Positions 1-12,300 of a stretch of 64,000 nucleotides of DNA are shown one piece after another (the stretch's first letter is position 1; each line of letters starts with the position of its first letter). This stretch comes from Drosophila persimilis. Taxonomy: Eukaryota > Arthropoda > Insecta > Diptera > Drosophilidae. Made by a program: the position numbers and the translations under genes. A model generated the notes under the pieces. That model was given only the letters and a program-made list of their open reading frames with translations. It was not told the DNA's origin and ran no database searches. Location: positions 4,526,001-4,590,000 of the forward strand of contig NW_020825294.1 of NCBI RefSeq assembly GCF_003286085.1, written 5' to 3'.

Positions 1-3000
1 CCGATGGCAAGAGTGTTAGGGCCATGTTGCCTGCCCAGGATCATAAGCGTTTGGGCAATGGAGATACAGGACCAAACACCGGAGGAATGGGCGCCTACTG
101 TCCCTGTCCTTTGATCAGTCAGCCCGCGTTGGAGCTGGTCCAGCGAGCCGTGCTGGAGAGAGCTGTTCAGGGTCTGATCAAGGAGCGCATCACCTATCAG
201 GGTGTTCTCTATGCGGGACTCATGCTGACACGCGATGGTCCCCGCGTCCTCGAGTTCAACTGTCGCTTTGGCGATCCCGAAACGCAGGTCATTCTGCCGC
301 TCCTCGAAACGGATCTTTTCGAGGTGATGCAGGCCTGCTGCAGCGGTCAGCTGGATAGGCTGCCCCTCCAGTGGCGCAGCGGCGTGAGTGCTGTGGGTGT
401 GGTCCTCGCAAGTGCTGGCTATCCAGAGACCTCCACGAAGGGCTGCCTCATCACTGGTAAGGTTTCCGTGTGCTCTTTCCATTAAATCTATATTAATTTG
501 TTTCATTTTCTAGGACTGCCTGATGTCAATTCGCCCACTCAATTGATTTTCCACAGCGGTCTCTCTGTAAACAAACAAAAGGAGGCCCTCACGAATGGCG
601 GACGTGTGCTGATAGCCATTGCCTTGGATGCCAGCCTCAAGGAGGCGGCTGCAAAGGCCACAAAACTCGCAGGAACTATCACTTTTGCCGGCACAGGAGC
701 TCAGTATCGCACGGACATTGCCCAGAAAGCATTTAAAATGTAATTCAAAAGACGTTTACTCAATGTGTATATAAAGCCAATGAAGATAGGGAGATTTGGG
801 GTCCTAAAAGATGGGAGATTGAAGCTATTGATTGATAGAACTCTTACTAAAGATTATTATGCTATAGATATAATTATTGATCCTCGACAGATGAAATTTT
901 GCCAGAAAAACTATTGATCTTTAATCTGTAAAGTATGGAAATGGTTCCATTTTGTATTCAAATCTTTATCAGAAGTCCTATAAAGGGTGGAAATTGTCAG
1001 TTTTTCATGCACAAGCATTTCAGGCATCGTTCGGATCCTCAAAAATTCAAAAATTAATCTCCTCTTAGCCTCTAAAAACTCTTATTACTGTGAGATTTTG
1101 TTTGATCTGTCACCTTTTCGAAGTCTTGTTCGGGATCGTAACTTATTTTAGGTCAAAATTATAATCTTTCCGCAAATATCAAATGTTCTACATAGAAATC
1201 AAGTGTTGGAACCTTTAAAACCTTGAAATTTCATTGAGTATTACAATCGTTTCAATCTTCTATTATTTTTGGGTCTTGATTCAACTTATAATCTATCTAA
1301 AATGGAGATTCTCACTAGGTTTCCCCTAGTACAACCTTCATCTTTATCTTTCTTAATGTTTTCCTTGCCTCTAATAAAGTATTTAAACATATAACTAATA
1401 TATTACTTTTCTTTTCCACATCAGAGCCATTGCCACGGCGCCAGGCCTCAGCTACAAAGACAGCGGCGTGGACATTGATGCCGGCGATGCTTTGGTCCAA
1501 CGCATTAAGCCCTTGTCGCGTGGCACTCAAAGACCTGGGGTCCTTGGCGGTTTGGGTGGCTTTGGTGGTCTGTTTCGGCTGAAGGATCTCAGCTACAAGG
1601 AGCCCGTAATTGCAGAGGCCACGCAGGGTGTGGGCGCCAAGATCCAGTTGGCCCTGCAGAATGAATTGTATGAGAATATTGGTTACGATCTGTTTGCCAT
1701 GTCTGCCAATGATCTGCTGGAACTGGGCGCCGAGCCGGTAGCTTTTCTGGATTACATAGCCTGTGGCAAGCTGCATGTGCCACTGGCCGCTCAGCTCGTG
1801 AAGGGAATGGCTGATGGCTGTCGGGATGCCAAGTGCGCATTAGTAGGTGCGTATCTAATCGAAGGAGAGGCAGTCTTTGAGGAAGATAATTAATAACTAT
1901 ATAATATATCCCATCCAGGTGGCGAAACAGCGGAGATGCCCTCGCTGTATGCCCCCGGGCAGCACGACATGGCCGGCTACTGTGTGGGCATCGTAGAGCA
2001 GGCTCGTGTCCTGCCACGCTTTGATCTGTACGAACCGGAGGATCTGCTCGTGGGCCTGCCGTCCTCGGGCCTCCACTGTGCTGGCTTCAACGAGATCCTC
2101 ACCCAGTTGGCCGCTTCGAAAGTGAATCTCAAGGAGTGCTCTCCTGTCGGCGGGGGCAAGCATGGCCTTAGCCTGGCCCAGGTCCTGGGCACGCCCACAC
2201 GCCTGTACGTGCAACAGCTGCTTCCCCATCTGCAGGCTGGCAACCAGATCAAAGCTGTGGCCCATGTCACGCATGGCCTGCTGCACGATGTCCAGCGCTT
2301 GCTGCCCGAAGGGTTCGAGGTCACCCTCGACTTTGGTGCAGTGCCCGTCCCTGATGTCTTTGGCTGGCTGGCGGGACAGCTGCAGCTGAGTGCCCAGACC
2401 CTGCTGGAGCGACACAACTGCGGCATTGGCATGGTGCTGGTTCTCCCACAAAGCAGTCTTCTGTGGCGCACAGCCCTGCCGGGGGCCAAGGTTCTGGGCG
2501 TGCTGAATCGTCAAGCGAAAGACTCCGGCGGTGCTCCGCGCGTGAAAGTGCGAAATTTTGTGGAGCAACTGCAGAAGTTGGCTGCACCCTTTGGGGGATT
2601 GGGCGAATCGCAGCTGCCCGAGGAAGTCAAGGATGTGCCCACTTCGGGAGTGAAGGCAACGACACGTGAAGAATGCTTTGAAAATGCCGTGGGACGTCGC
2701 CTGACCCGCGTGCCCAATCATTACGTGGATCCCATACTCATCTTGGGTACCGATGGTGTGGGCACCAAGCTGAAGATTGCCCAGCAGACCCATCGGAATG
2801 CCAGCGTGGGCATCGATCTGGTGGCCATGTGCGTCAACGATATACTCTGCAATGGCGCCGAACCATTTAGCTTTTCCAGCTATTATGCATGCGGCAAATG
2901 GCAGGCGGCCTTGGCTGCGGAAGTCAACGCTGGCGTACAGGAAGGCGCCAGCCAGGCCAATAGTAGTTTTGTGGGTATGTTTTGGGTGGATCATTCTTCT

Positions 3001-4357
3001 GCTGATTCACATACTAATGCCATTTCCTCTCGATCCCATAGCCTCCCATAGTGCTGCCCTACCACTCCTGTACGAGCCGCAGGTCTATGATCTGGCTGGC
3101 TTTGCTTTGGGCATAGCCGAACGCTCGGGCATCCTGCCACGCCTGGATGAGATTCAGCCCGGAGATGTGCTTATTGGCTTGCCGTCATCGGGTGTCCACA
3201 GCAACGGTTTCAGCCTCGTTCATGCGGTGCTCAAGCGTGCCGGCTTGGGCCTCAACGATCGGGCGCCATTCAGCGAGAAAACACTGGGGGAGGAGCTCCT
3301 AGTGCCCACCAAGATCTATGTGAAGGCATTGTCCGCGCTGCTCTCTCGACCCAATCATGGGATCAAGGCGCTGGCGCACATCACGGGCGGTGGCCTGAGC
3401 GAGAATATACCCCGAGTGCTGCGCAAGGAATTGGCCGTTCGATTGGACGCCAACAAATACCCGCTGCCTCCAGTGTTTGCCTGGCTGGCATCAGCAGGAA
3501 ACATCAGCTCCACAGAGCTGCAGAGGACCTACAACTGTGGCTTGGGTCTGGTGTTGGTGGTGGGAGCCACGGAAGTGGATGGCGTGCTCCGGGAGCTCCG
3601 CTATCCACACCGCGCCTCTGTTGTGGGCGAAGTAGTGGCCCGAAAGGATCCGAAGAAACCCCAGGTGGTGGTCCAGAACTTTGAGGCATCGCTGACCAGG
3701 ACCCAGAGAATGCTATCTCAACCACGGAAACGCGTTGCAGTGCTCATTTCAGGAAAAGGCAGCAATCTGCAGGCCCTCATCGATGCCATCCGTGACTCGG
3801 CTCAGGGCGTGTACGCAGAGATTGTCCTCGTCATCAGCAACAAGGCGGGTGTCTTGGGTCTGGAGAGGGCCGCCAAGGCGGGCATACCCTCGATGGTCAT
3901 TTCGCACAAGGACTTCCCCAGTCGCGAGGTCTACGATGTTGAACTAACGCGCCATCTCAAGACAGCTCGCGTGGAGTTCATCTGCCTGGCGGGCTTCATG
4001 CGCATCCTCAGTGTTCCCTTTGTACGCGAATGGCGTGGCCGTCTAATCAACATTCATCCCTCGCTGCTGCCTAAATTTCCGGGGCTACATGTCCAAAAGC
4101 AGGCCCTGGAGGCGGGTGAAACAGAGTCCGGGTGCACGGTTCACTATGTGGACGAGGGCGTCGACACGGGAGCCATACTCGTTCAGGCCGCTGTTCCCAT
4201 ACTGCCCGGGGATGATGAGGAGACGTTGACCCAGCGCATCCATTATGCCGAACATTGGGCTTTTCCGCGTGCACTGGCGCTGTTGGCCAGCGGTGCCCTG
4301 CGTCGGGTGTCAGAGGTAAAGAAGGAGGCGCCAAAGGATATCAAGGATAGCCAGTGA
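1..4357 (+). CDS. Gart: Trifunctional purine synthesis protein GARS-AIRS-AIRS-GART, 5' end outside window
   Basis: Cytosolic enzyme of de novo purine synthesis: glycinamide ribonucleotide synthetase, aminoimidazole ribonucleotide synthetase (two tandem repeats) and glycinamide ribonucleotide formyltransferase. Visible exons are 1-456, 514-739, 1425-1846, 1919-2974 and 3042-4357; all junctions are GT-AG and keep frame. Exon 1 opens inside GARS (DGKSVRAMLPAQDHKR, then the ATP-grasp segment with EFNCRFGDPETQ). AIRS repeat 1 covers about 1440-2560 and repeat 2 about 2690-3690. GART starts near 3730 (VAVLISGKGSNLQALIDA) and keeps the catalytic Asn and His (INIHPSLLPKFPG) and Asp (DEGVDTG). The stop is TGA 4355-4357. 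The two AIRS repeats have each lost different conserved motifs (see findings). The nested cuticle gene Pcp of the fly locus is not in the introns seen here, so it should lie upstream if it is conserved. Confidence 0.96.
740..1424 (+). promoter_or_regulatory. Gart intron giving a GARS-only stop, candidate intronic polyadenylation
   Basis: The 685-bp intron separates GARS from the AIRS repeats. Its donor is at 740 (AAAAT|GTAATT). If it is not spliced, the frame reads ATG TAA and stops at 741-743, giving a GARS-only protein. Fly Gart is known to make a short GARS transcript by intronic polyadenylation (established knowledge). The only AATAAA I see in the intron is at 1373-1378, about 47 bases before the acceptor. 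Which poly(A) site is used is inference. No other coding sequence is visible inside it. Confidence 0.7.
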
Positions 4358-4368
4358 AGTGAGAAGAC

Positions 4369-4374
4369 AATAAA
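4369..4374 (+). terminator. Gart poly(A) signal
   Basis: AATAAA lies 12 bases after the Gart stop codon, followed by a T-rich stretch (TTTAGTTTTTGTAAGTTTT). Gart and the next gene are convergent with about 197 bases between stop codons. Confidence 0.75.
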
Positions 4375-4554
4375 AACTTTAGTTTTTGTAAGTTTTTGAC
4401 GCCCTCCAAGGGATTACTTTTATATCGACAAACAATTTCTCTTTTGGTTAAGACTGGATTCCATGTTTTTTATAGATAACAAACCTATTTAAAATATTTA
4501 AACGTATTCTCTACAACTAATATCACGGGGGGATGCTTTCATATTCGATATCAA

Positions 4555-5699
4555 TCACAAAAGACGGGTAATCAGGTCGAAAATATTGCTTTTGAAAGTG
4601 TTTTCCGACTGCTCATCCTTCGCTTTGTATTGGACTGCAGGACGCTTCTGATTACGTTTTAAGTCCGGCTCCTTAAACACCATGGCGGCCACGCGGTCCA
4701 GGCGATAGCGAAAGAACTGATTCTTGAGTATGGGCACAATCAGATTGTACTTATCAATCATCTTGTTCAGCTCCTGGACCTCCTCCTCGTGGTCTTGTGT
4801 GAACCTTAGCCAGGCGGCCTGCTCTTCGGCATTCTGTAGCGGCCAATCGCCGTAGTAGACGCGCTCCTTGCGCACTGTCTTCAATAGCTGCATCCGTGCA
4901 TCGCGTATTTCCTTGCCGAGGGTGATCCATTCCGGTGTGAAGCCATTGTCGAGCATTATCTTGTTCAGTTTGTGGGTGGTAAAGTCCAGGTAGGGATTCT
5001 GCGACTGGGCGGAGGACAGGGGCTTGCCAGAGCCGTTGAGATTGTTAAAGTCGCCCTTGGACATGGCCTCCTGGATGAGATCCTCCACCACACGATCAAT
5101 GCCGTATTTGGTTTTGATGGCGTGCTTCTGAAAATGGTTTCCCTCCTTGGATATGAGGTCGCTGTCGCCGGCGGCCGCCTTGTCGATGCGATGCTCGAGG
5201 ACACGCTCTTGGGCCTTCATGGCGCGCACCTGCTGGTACTGTTTCTGGCGCTGAAAGGGGGTGCCCACGCCAATGCCCTCGTTGGAAAGATACTGTCGGT
5301 GCTGTGGGGCCGTGTGCTTGATGTCAAACTCCATGGCTTGCTCCTCGTCCTCCTGGATGTTGCGGCGACCCTTCGCGAACTTCTCCTGCAGCAGCTTAAA
5401 GGCCTCGTCCACCTGTTGGAAGCGTTCAGCACTGGCCTCGTCGCATCCAGAGTCCGGATGGACGCGTTTCACCAAATCCAAATACGCCTGACGCACGGTG
5501 TTCTGATCCGCGCCCTCGCAGACGCCCAGGATGCGAAAGCATTGCTAAAATGGAGGATTACATAAGCAATTCGTTGCAGCAGAGTATTCGTTTTACCTAC
5601 CAAATAGACCTCACGGCGTTTCAGGTGCACTTCCCGCAAGGCGATGCGGCCGCCCGCGGATCCAATCAAGCTCCCAAAAAGTTTTCCAGCTTTCAACAT
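4555..5699 (-). CDS. DNAJC28-like J-domain protein with DUF1992
   Basis: Two exons on the minus strand, 5699-5601 and 5544-4555, joined across a 56-bp intron (donor GTAGGT, acceptor TTTTAG), give about 362 residues. The N terminus is hydrophobic and basic (MLKAGKLFGSLIGSAGGRIA), which fits a mitochondrial presequence. A J domain follows at about residues 32-95 and has the diagnostic HPD (VKRVHPDSG). At about 175-250 is a DUF1992 domain (IDRVVEDLIQEAMSKGDFNN, GSGKPL). This order matches the DNAJC28 family, which are conserved J proteins often assigned to mitochondria or Golgi trafficking; their exact client is not settled. The J domain suggests that it stimulates an Hsp70 ATPase. The start is the first Met that gives the presequence and joins the J domain in frame. 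Transcription converges on Gart. Confidence 0.88.
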
Positions 5700-6113
5700 T
5701 TTGTAGTTCTGAACAGCTGCCCAGCTGTAGATTTTTAGTTGTGAGTTTTGTAAGCAACTTGAATGCCAACACACTCACTCTGACGGTTAATTCATTCATA
5801 ATACTATATTTTGTTTGTTTGTTTTTGTTGTTGCTGCGTACAGCTGTTCGTAGTATAAACTTGGTCACAAGTGGAAATGCAATATGGTTATATGACATGG
5901 TTATATGGATGAAAATATGTTAATAATACAACGGGTTTTTTAACTCTAAATATATGCTATATATATAAATAAAAATCAAGCACCTTTCGATATTCCTGTT
6001 CGTTTTGGCTCTTTGCAAACACTGATGATAATTATATTTTGGTCAGATGTGGTAGCACTTTTAATGGCGGCGCAAATTTTTAAAGTTGTTGAGCCACAAC
6101 CATACTGTGCCAC
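5700..6113. other. Intergenic DNA upstream of the DNAJC28-like gene
   Basis: AT-rich sequence that should contain the minus-strand promoter and 5' UTR of the DNAJC28-like gene. I see no coding exon and no clear core promoter element. It ends where the first copy of the dispersed repeat begins. Confidence 0.5.
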
Positions 6114-6600
6114 TAACTGTGTCTGTGTAATGGCTGCCGAGCTTGGCCCGTTTTACAGAAAAAAACACAAACTAAATATTATCCTGCATTCATATATAGT
6201 TGCGAATAGTGTGCATAATATTATGTACTATATTACAGCCAGCAGGCTAATATTTTCTTCGATTTAAATAAGTTGCCGTCCATAAAATTGTACATATGTA
6301 TGTACATACATATACAAATATGTACAGTAAACTGTGTCTTGTCTGTGTATTCGCTTCGGCGTCTGTTGCTGTGCGTTTTGCAGAGACAAACACATGCAAA
6401 TTGCATTGATTTCATTCCATAGCATCAACATTTGTATTATTAACAAATAAACACTCAACTTACTTGTCAAAACCGTATTTTTATCTATGAAACACACAGT
6501 TTTAAGTAAAATGGCGCCAAACGCAGCTTTGTTTATGATTATCAGTGTGACTGCGGTTTTATACCGTCTGACCCTCAGAAAATCTACCAAAATATACCGT
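6114..6600 (-). repeat. Dispersed repeat, copy A
   Basis: One of three copies of an unnamed interspersed repeat in this window (others near 13800-14155 and 30180-30700), here inverted relative to the other two. Shared landmarks in repeat orientation are a degenerate GGTCACACTG-like box, CAAAGCTGCGTTTGGCGCC, TTTTGACAAGTAAGTTGAG, a segment with TTGCATGTGTTTGTCTCTGC, and CAGCCATTACACAGACACAG. There is no conserved transposase frame; the frames that open across it are not constrained. It could be a MITE or DINE-1/Helitron-like element. I cannot name the family. Confidence 0.75.
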
Positions 6601-6964
6601 AAATATACAGACGATATAGAAATTTTTTGAAAGTGAATCCGCGACTAGGATTAAAATGCAATCCGTTGGAATAAATGCGTATGGAATTTTCTATACCCTT
6701 TGCTCTTAAATATACCTTTAAAAATTAACTTTAATAGATTGATGAACTTGATCAAGTATACCATATACCGTAAGTATACCGTTGGCTCAATTGGGACCTC
6801 AAAAAATACCGAAAACGGTCACCCTGCTGCACTGTCAAGTGGCCCGTGTGAAACCAGCAGAAGGCTGTTACGCGCGAATCCCAGGCAAAACGCAGCCCTC
6901 CGACCGAGGGGCGCTGCCGCATGACGCGCGGTGCGTAGCCGAACCGAACGCGAACATGCAAGAA
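6601..6964. other. Repeat-derived intergenic sequence with short TATACCG motifs
   Basis: Contains several spaced TATACCG/TATACCATATACCG motifs, then CGGTCACCCTG, close to the Drosophila core-promoter Motif 1 (YGGTCACACTR), and a GC-richer stretch to about 6960. No supported reading frame. It may be decayed promoter DNA or the 3' part of the neighbouring retrotransposon. Confidence 0.35.
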
Positions 6965-9105
6965 AGATAGCTATTAGACTAACATTCGAGGAAAATTATC
7001 ACTAAACTTACTAAAAAACTAAGCATGCAATCAAAATACAAATACCACTACAATTACTAATTACTAGAAAGGTGTGTAAGGATTAGTAAGGATTTAATAA
7101 GAATTAGTGGTGGATATAATATGGTAGAGGGAATTATAATCCGAGCATAAGACCCTAAACGGTTCATGCAAGGAATAATTCGATCTACAAAGTGGAAGGA
7201 ACAACGGTATAAAGTTTCTAGTCAGTCTAATAGGAATCGTGAAGTTTATGCGGCTCAACAGATCAGGGCTGTCTATGTCACCCCTGATCAAGTTGTGCAT
7301 AAATATCACACCAAGCATTTTTCTACGGTTAACTAAGGATGGGAGGTTTACTAATAGTTGTCTACTAGAGTAAGATGGGAGTCTTACACCCGCATTCCAG
7401 TTAAGGCCCCGCAAAGCAAAGAGTAAAAAGTTTTTCTGTACTGATTCTATACGGTCCTGGTGTACTTTGTACTGAGGGCACCATACACAGGAGCCGTATT
7501 CTAAGATCGGACGAACAAGCGAGGTATAGAAAGTCTTTGTTATATAGGGGTCGTCAAATTCCTTTGACCACCTCTTTATAAACCCAAGCACGCCCATGGC
7601 CTTATTTACCATGGTAGAAATAAGTTCGGAAAACTTTAACTTGGGGTCTAACATAACACACATAACACATCCACCAGGGTAATTCTCTTAAGAGAACGAC
7701 CAAATAGGGTGTAGGGAGCCAACAAAGGGCTAGAACGATGAAATGTCATAACTTTGCATTTCGAGGCATTAAGGTGTAACAAGTTTGCACAACACCATGA
7801 CAGAAAGCTATTGAGATCGGATTGCAAGCGAGAATGAAATGAAATGTCCTTGTACTGGACACAGAGTTCAACATCATCCGCATACATAAGTACTCGAGAG
7901 TATGTTAATACTGAAGGCAAGTCATTAATAAAGAGTGTGAAGAGTAAGGGGCCTAGATGGCTGCCCTGTGGTACTCCCGAAGAAACCGAAGAGGTAAACT
8001 CTAACACGTTCGTGGTGATTGATCGCCGCCTTATAAATCCATGCTGAGTTGTAGATATAAGTGACTTGAAGAGATGTTGCAAGTGCGGAGTTAAAACCTT
8101 CTCAAACATTTTGGGAATAGCGGATAACTTTGCTATACCTCTATAATTTTTTGCATCAGACTTGCTACCTTTTTTATGGAGAGGAATTATAAACGGTTCC
8201 TTCCAGATTGGGGGGAAGCAAGAGGAATCAATGGATAGGGTGAATAGTTTAAGCAAAGGTCCACACAGAGCCTCAGCGCAGTACCTGAGTACACAACCTG
8301 GAACCCCGCCTGGACCCGGTGAAAACACTGGCTTAACTAGTCGAAGATAATGAAGTAGGGAACATTCATTTAACAAGGGACTGAAAATGCCGTTCGATCT
8401 CGGTAAACCGTATGGTAGCTTTCCTCAGAATAGGTGGTTTGGAAAAACTGGGCAAAAAGATCGGCAATTGCCTGATCATTATTTGCCGACGTATTACAAA
8501 ATGATAGCGAGGATGGGTGTGCTCTCTTTGGTAAACCAAGGGGGTTTTCCAGATCTAATCGGACAAGAAAGCGGGACACAAAAATCAAAAAATGTGCCAA
8601 GAGCATTGTAAAAAATTGTTGTGCCTTTTGTGACATCAGTGCACAAGTACAAAACGGACCAATCAAAATCCCTAATGAGGTTATTAAGCTTCGTAAACTC
8701 GGCTTTACGAAAGCAGCGGACACGTTCAGGTAGTCCACTCGACCAGTTGGTCCTATATCAATACAGTTGGTCCTATATCTAGCGACACCTCGAAAGTAGG
8801 GTGGTAGGCGTCTTCAGGTATAGTGAGCGGAAGGGCTCGGGTTAACAACACTATGGTCGGATCCGATACAAAGCATAGATCAAGCAAACGACCCAAGGAA
8901 TTTTTCACATGATTGACTTGAGACAGGGACAGGTCAAGCAAGCCGTCAACAAAGTCATGTCGTGACATGGGCACTAGGATACTAGACTCGTTTACCGAAG
9001 ACCAAACTGTTCCTGGCAAGTTGAAGTCACCAACTTTAACTTTTTTAAATTTAAATGTAAACGACTGTCCCGTTTTCATTTGAATATGCATTTATAGGTA
9101 ATTTG
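6965..9105 (-). mobile_element. Decayed CR1/Jockey-type non-LTR retrotransposon fragment
   Basis: Minus-strand remnants in non-LTR order: endonuclease C terminus (about 9090-8750, VGDFNLPGTVWS), a linker (8740-8380), and reverse transcriptase (8376-7650). The RT shows PLHKKGSKSDAKNYRGI, SGVPQGSHLGPLLFTLFIND and the catalytic YADD (VLMYADDVEL). The C-terminal thumb region follows (7663-7094, LVRPILEYGSCVWCP). The architecture fits the CR1 clade, such as fly DMCR1A-like elements, rather than LOA because there is no RNase H. It is 5' truncated near 9100. The 3' end is uncertain (about 6965-7090) because I see no clear tail or target duplication. Confidence 0.8.
7094..9091 (-). pseudogene. Broken ORF2 (endonuclease-RT) of the CR1-like element
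   Basis: The frame changes several times: 9091-8753, 8738-8370, 8376-7648 and 7663-7094 are pieces of one former protein. Within RT, the sequence jumps from EFTSSV directly to SSGVPQGS, so roughly 50 residues carrying the first catalytic Asp (motif A) are deleted near 7990. The YADD box survives. The copy cannot encode active RT. Confidence 0.8.
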
Positions 9106-9303
9106 CAAAAAAAAGTATTCCATTCCTACCTGTTCCTGAACAGTATTACAGTATGACCACAGTATCATTTAATTTTTGAAAATGCCAATAACTGCAAACG
9201 ATATTTTGACATCGATAGCAAATGGAAGTGTAAAACTTGCGTATTCAGCCCTGGGGTAATTTTAAAACTTTGACGGTGGACGACGGAAATTATTCAACGG
9301 AAA
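9106..9303 (+). promoter_or_regulatory. Candidate promoter of the aubergine-like gene
   Basis: 198 bases between the CR1-like remnant and the ATG. ATCGATA at 9211-9217, about 90 bases before the ATG, resembles the DREF element core. No TATA box is evident. Start-site position is not determinable from sequence alone. Confidence 0.35.
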
Positions 9304-12300
9304 ATGAATGATTTACCAACAAATTCTGGGCATTCTCGTGGACGCGGGCGCGGAACAAAACAGAAGGACGATGCAAACCGTGGCTTGGGTCTGCAGTTGG
9401 TAAGAAAACTAAATTAAATACAATGTATGTATATGCTTTACAGGCAGTATTGATATATAGTTTGCACATCGCGTTTTTTTAAACATACAGAACTCAAATT
9501 CACAGTAATTAAGTAATTTCACTTTAATTTGTGTATTAACATGTTAAAAAAGTGATGTATATAAATGGTTACCGGAATAATATTGCAGCTTTTTACTGAA
9601 CAGCTTAATTGGTGCACCTATTCTTGAATGTGTCTTTAGAAAACTTTGATGTTCAAGTTTGTATAACTTTGCATGTGCTAAAAGTATACAATATTATATT
9701 GTTTTTGCAAATACTGAATGAACGTACGTATGTACGTATTTCCACTTTATGCTTTTGGATCAATACTTCTATCAATCCCGAATAATTGCGCTTTGGATAA
9801 CCGTCGTGCTGAAATTTGCATAGAATTAGTGTGGGTTTCTTGGCCTGCTATGTTATAATATCTGTCTCTAAACATGTTTAAAACCATAACACAAACCTAT
9901 TAATACATATGTGCTGGGTTTATGCATATGTAACTAAGCGAATGGAGTTCAAATTGGATCGGTCGAAAAGCTAGTCTGTGAGAGCATTTATGTAGCATTC
10001 ATGTACAAATACTCAAAAAGAGTATTGTGGAATATTAGATTGTGGAGAAAGTGGGAAAGGAAGCGTTTTCGATAGCCGAGTTGATTGAGCCACTTTTGCC
10101 TGTCTGTCTTGTTCGATGCCTAGTTCTCACAGATACTAAGATCTAGAGCAACCAAATTTTGTACCCAGACTCCTGTTATATCACACTGAATCAAGTTTGT
10201 TTCAAACGTTTTCTTTTGCAACGCCTCTTTCCTCCCCCACATGGGGCGAACAACTGTGGCATCCACAATTTTGAAGATACAAATTGGCGAATCTGGATCA
10301 GATCATTTAATTTCAAGATTTTTTCCTCTCTCACACAGTTTTTGTTGTTCAATGTAATCGTCCTCTGGCGCAGGGAAGTCATACTGTCTAAGTATTGGCT
10401 ATAAGTATGGAGCTGCGGCCATAGCAGCAACTCGCAACGTTCCCCCCGTTTTTATTTTACTTTTGAACTAGAAATTAATATTGGGTATGCCCTCCTTATT
10501 GTTTATAACCTTTTCCAAACAATATCAGTCACAAATTCTCAATGCCTTTTAAAGTCAGGCTTTTGAACCGAAGAATTCATCAAGGAGGGACATAATTAAA
10601 TTAGAAAAATTCAAGGAATTCACGATTTTTGTTGTCCTGATAAAATCAAAAACCATCTTTTATCCCGAATTTTTTTAAATATTTAACCGGTTCTTCATTT
10701 CAAGCTCTATAGTTGGTTCTCTCCAGAAATGTGTGTTCCAACGGAGCAAAATCCCTTTTTGGCCTTTTTTAACGAAGCTAAAACTCCTGTTCTGTTGAAC
10801 TATTTTGTGTTATTCTGTCTCTTATTTGGTATAGAATATAAGCATTTATGTAAAAACATACGAATTTATCGCTTTGTAGGGGCAATCTTCTAACGAGGCT
10901 CGTCCGGATAAACCTGTCCCCCCAGCGGACGCGTTAAAAACGTCGGAGGTCATACCCAAGTCTAAGGATACTGAAGCTCAAGCCATTGAAGGTATTGGTT
11001 TTGTTCTTTTTGTGATTAATTTAATTTCCAATGTTTTTCTTACTAGGCGATCCTCGTGGGTCTGTACGTGGACGACGCGTAATAACTGAAGTTGTGCACT
11101 CTCGTCCTCAGGGACTTACAACCAAAGCTGGAATCAGCGGCACGAAAATAAATGTCCAAACCAATTATTTTAAGCTGTTAAAACGTCCATGCTGGACCAT
11201 TTTCCAGTACCGGGTTGATTTTGAACCTGAAGTCGACAACACACGTTACCGTCGTGGGTACCTTTACGAACATAAAAACATATTGGGTGGATACATTTTC
11301 GACGGAACTATTTTATTCTGCACAACTCAGTTCAACTTCAAGGAATTAGTGACAAAAAATCACGCAGGAGAGAACATTACCATCAAAATTAAGTATGTTG
11401 GTTTAGTTGAAGCAGCTGACAATCAACAATTCCAAGTGCTTAATCTTCTCTTACGAAAAGCAATGGAGAGTCTTAGTCTCCAGCTTGTATCCCGCAACTA
11501 TTATGATGCTAAGGCGAAGGTACGTCACTTTGCACTAACAAAAATGAATTTAATTAATATACTTGCCATGTAAATATATATTTATACCATTTTTATATGG
11601 ATTTTCATATTGTTACAGCAGCAGGAATTATTTCTCTAATATGTAAATGTGAACCAAAAATTTTAATCTTAACGCCTCTCAATCTTAATCTTATGTGTAC
11701 CTAGTTGAAATCTGCATGAATGGTAAAAAAAACCGGCATTCGAATCCTACCAAGCTGTAACATAATGGCTCCCTAACATAATGCCTTTCCATCATCGTAT
11801 GCATTGGTTTTTTTACTCGAATGTAATGATGAAGTCACCAACATTATCCGCATTAAAGGATGCAAAACCAAAGAAATTATTATAAATTTAATTTTGAAGA
11901 AAATTTTGAAAAATACCAAACAGATAGTGCCGTTTCTATTATCTTACCATGCGCAGAAATATAAATTTAGTCGCATTAAAATATTCCCGGTTTCCCTGAA
12001 ATCGGCGTGGGAATGGCTGGATGCAAAACTTTGGTAAAAATCTTTTATTTTGACTCTCACTTTAAAAGTGTTTGAGGGTCAAAAAACGAACTAGATGTTA
12101 TTAGTTATTGACAACTTGCAATAAGTTTTTTCTGCTGCTATTAATAATCTAAAAATATTGGCTCATTGTTGGCTGCTGCGACGGCAATTATTTTCAGTAG
12201 CGTACGTAGCAAAAATCAAATCAGGGAAAACACAAATTTCACAATTCTTATTATTATATTATTATTAAAATGTTTGAAATATCTTTACAAACGAAAAATA

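Noticed and set aside
457-1424. Nested cuticle gene Pcp inside a Gart intron
   Set aside because: None of the introns visible here contains a cuticle-protein frame. Pcp sits in an earlier intron in known flies and would be outside the window.
4965-5565. Frames on the strand opposite the DNAJC28-like gene
   Set aside because: Shadow frames of a GC-rich coding exon; no domain content.
11730-11760. tRNA T-arm-like CATTCGAATCCTACC
   Set aside because: No matching A box, acceptor stem or cloverleaf could be built around it.
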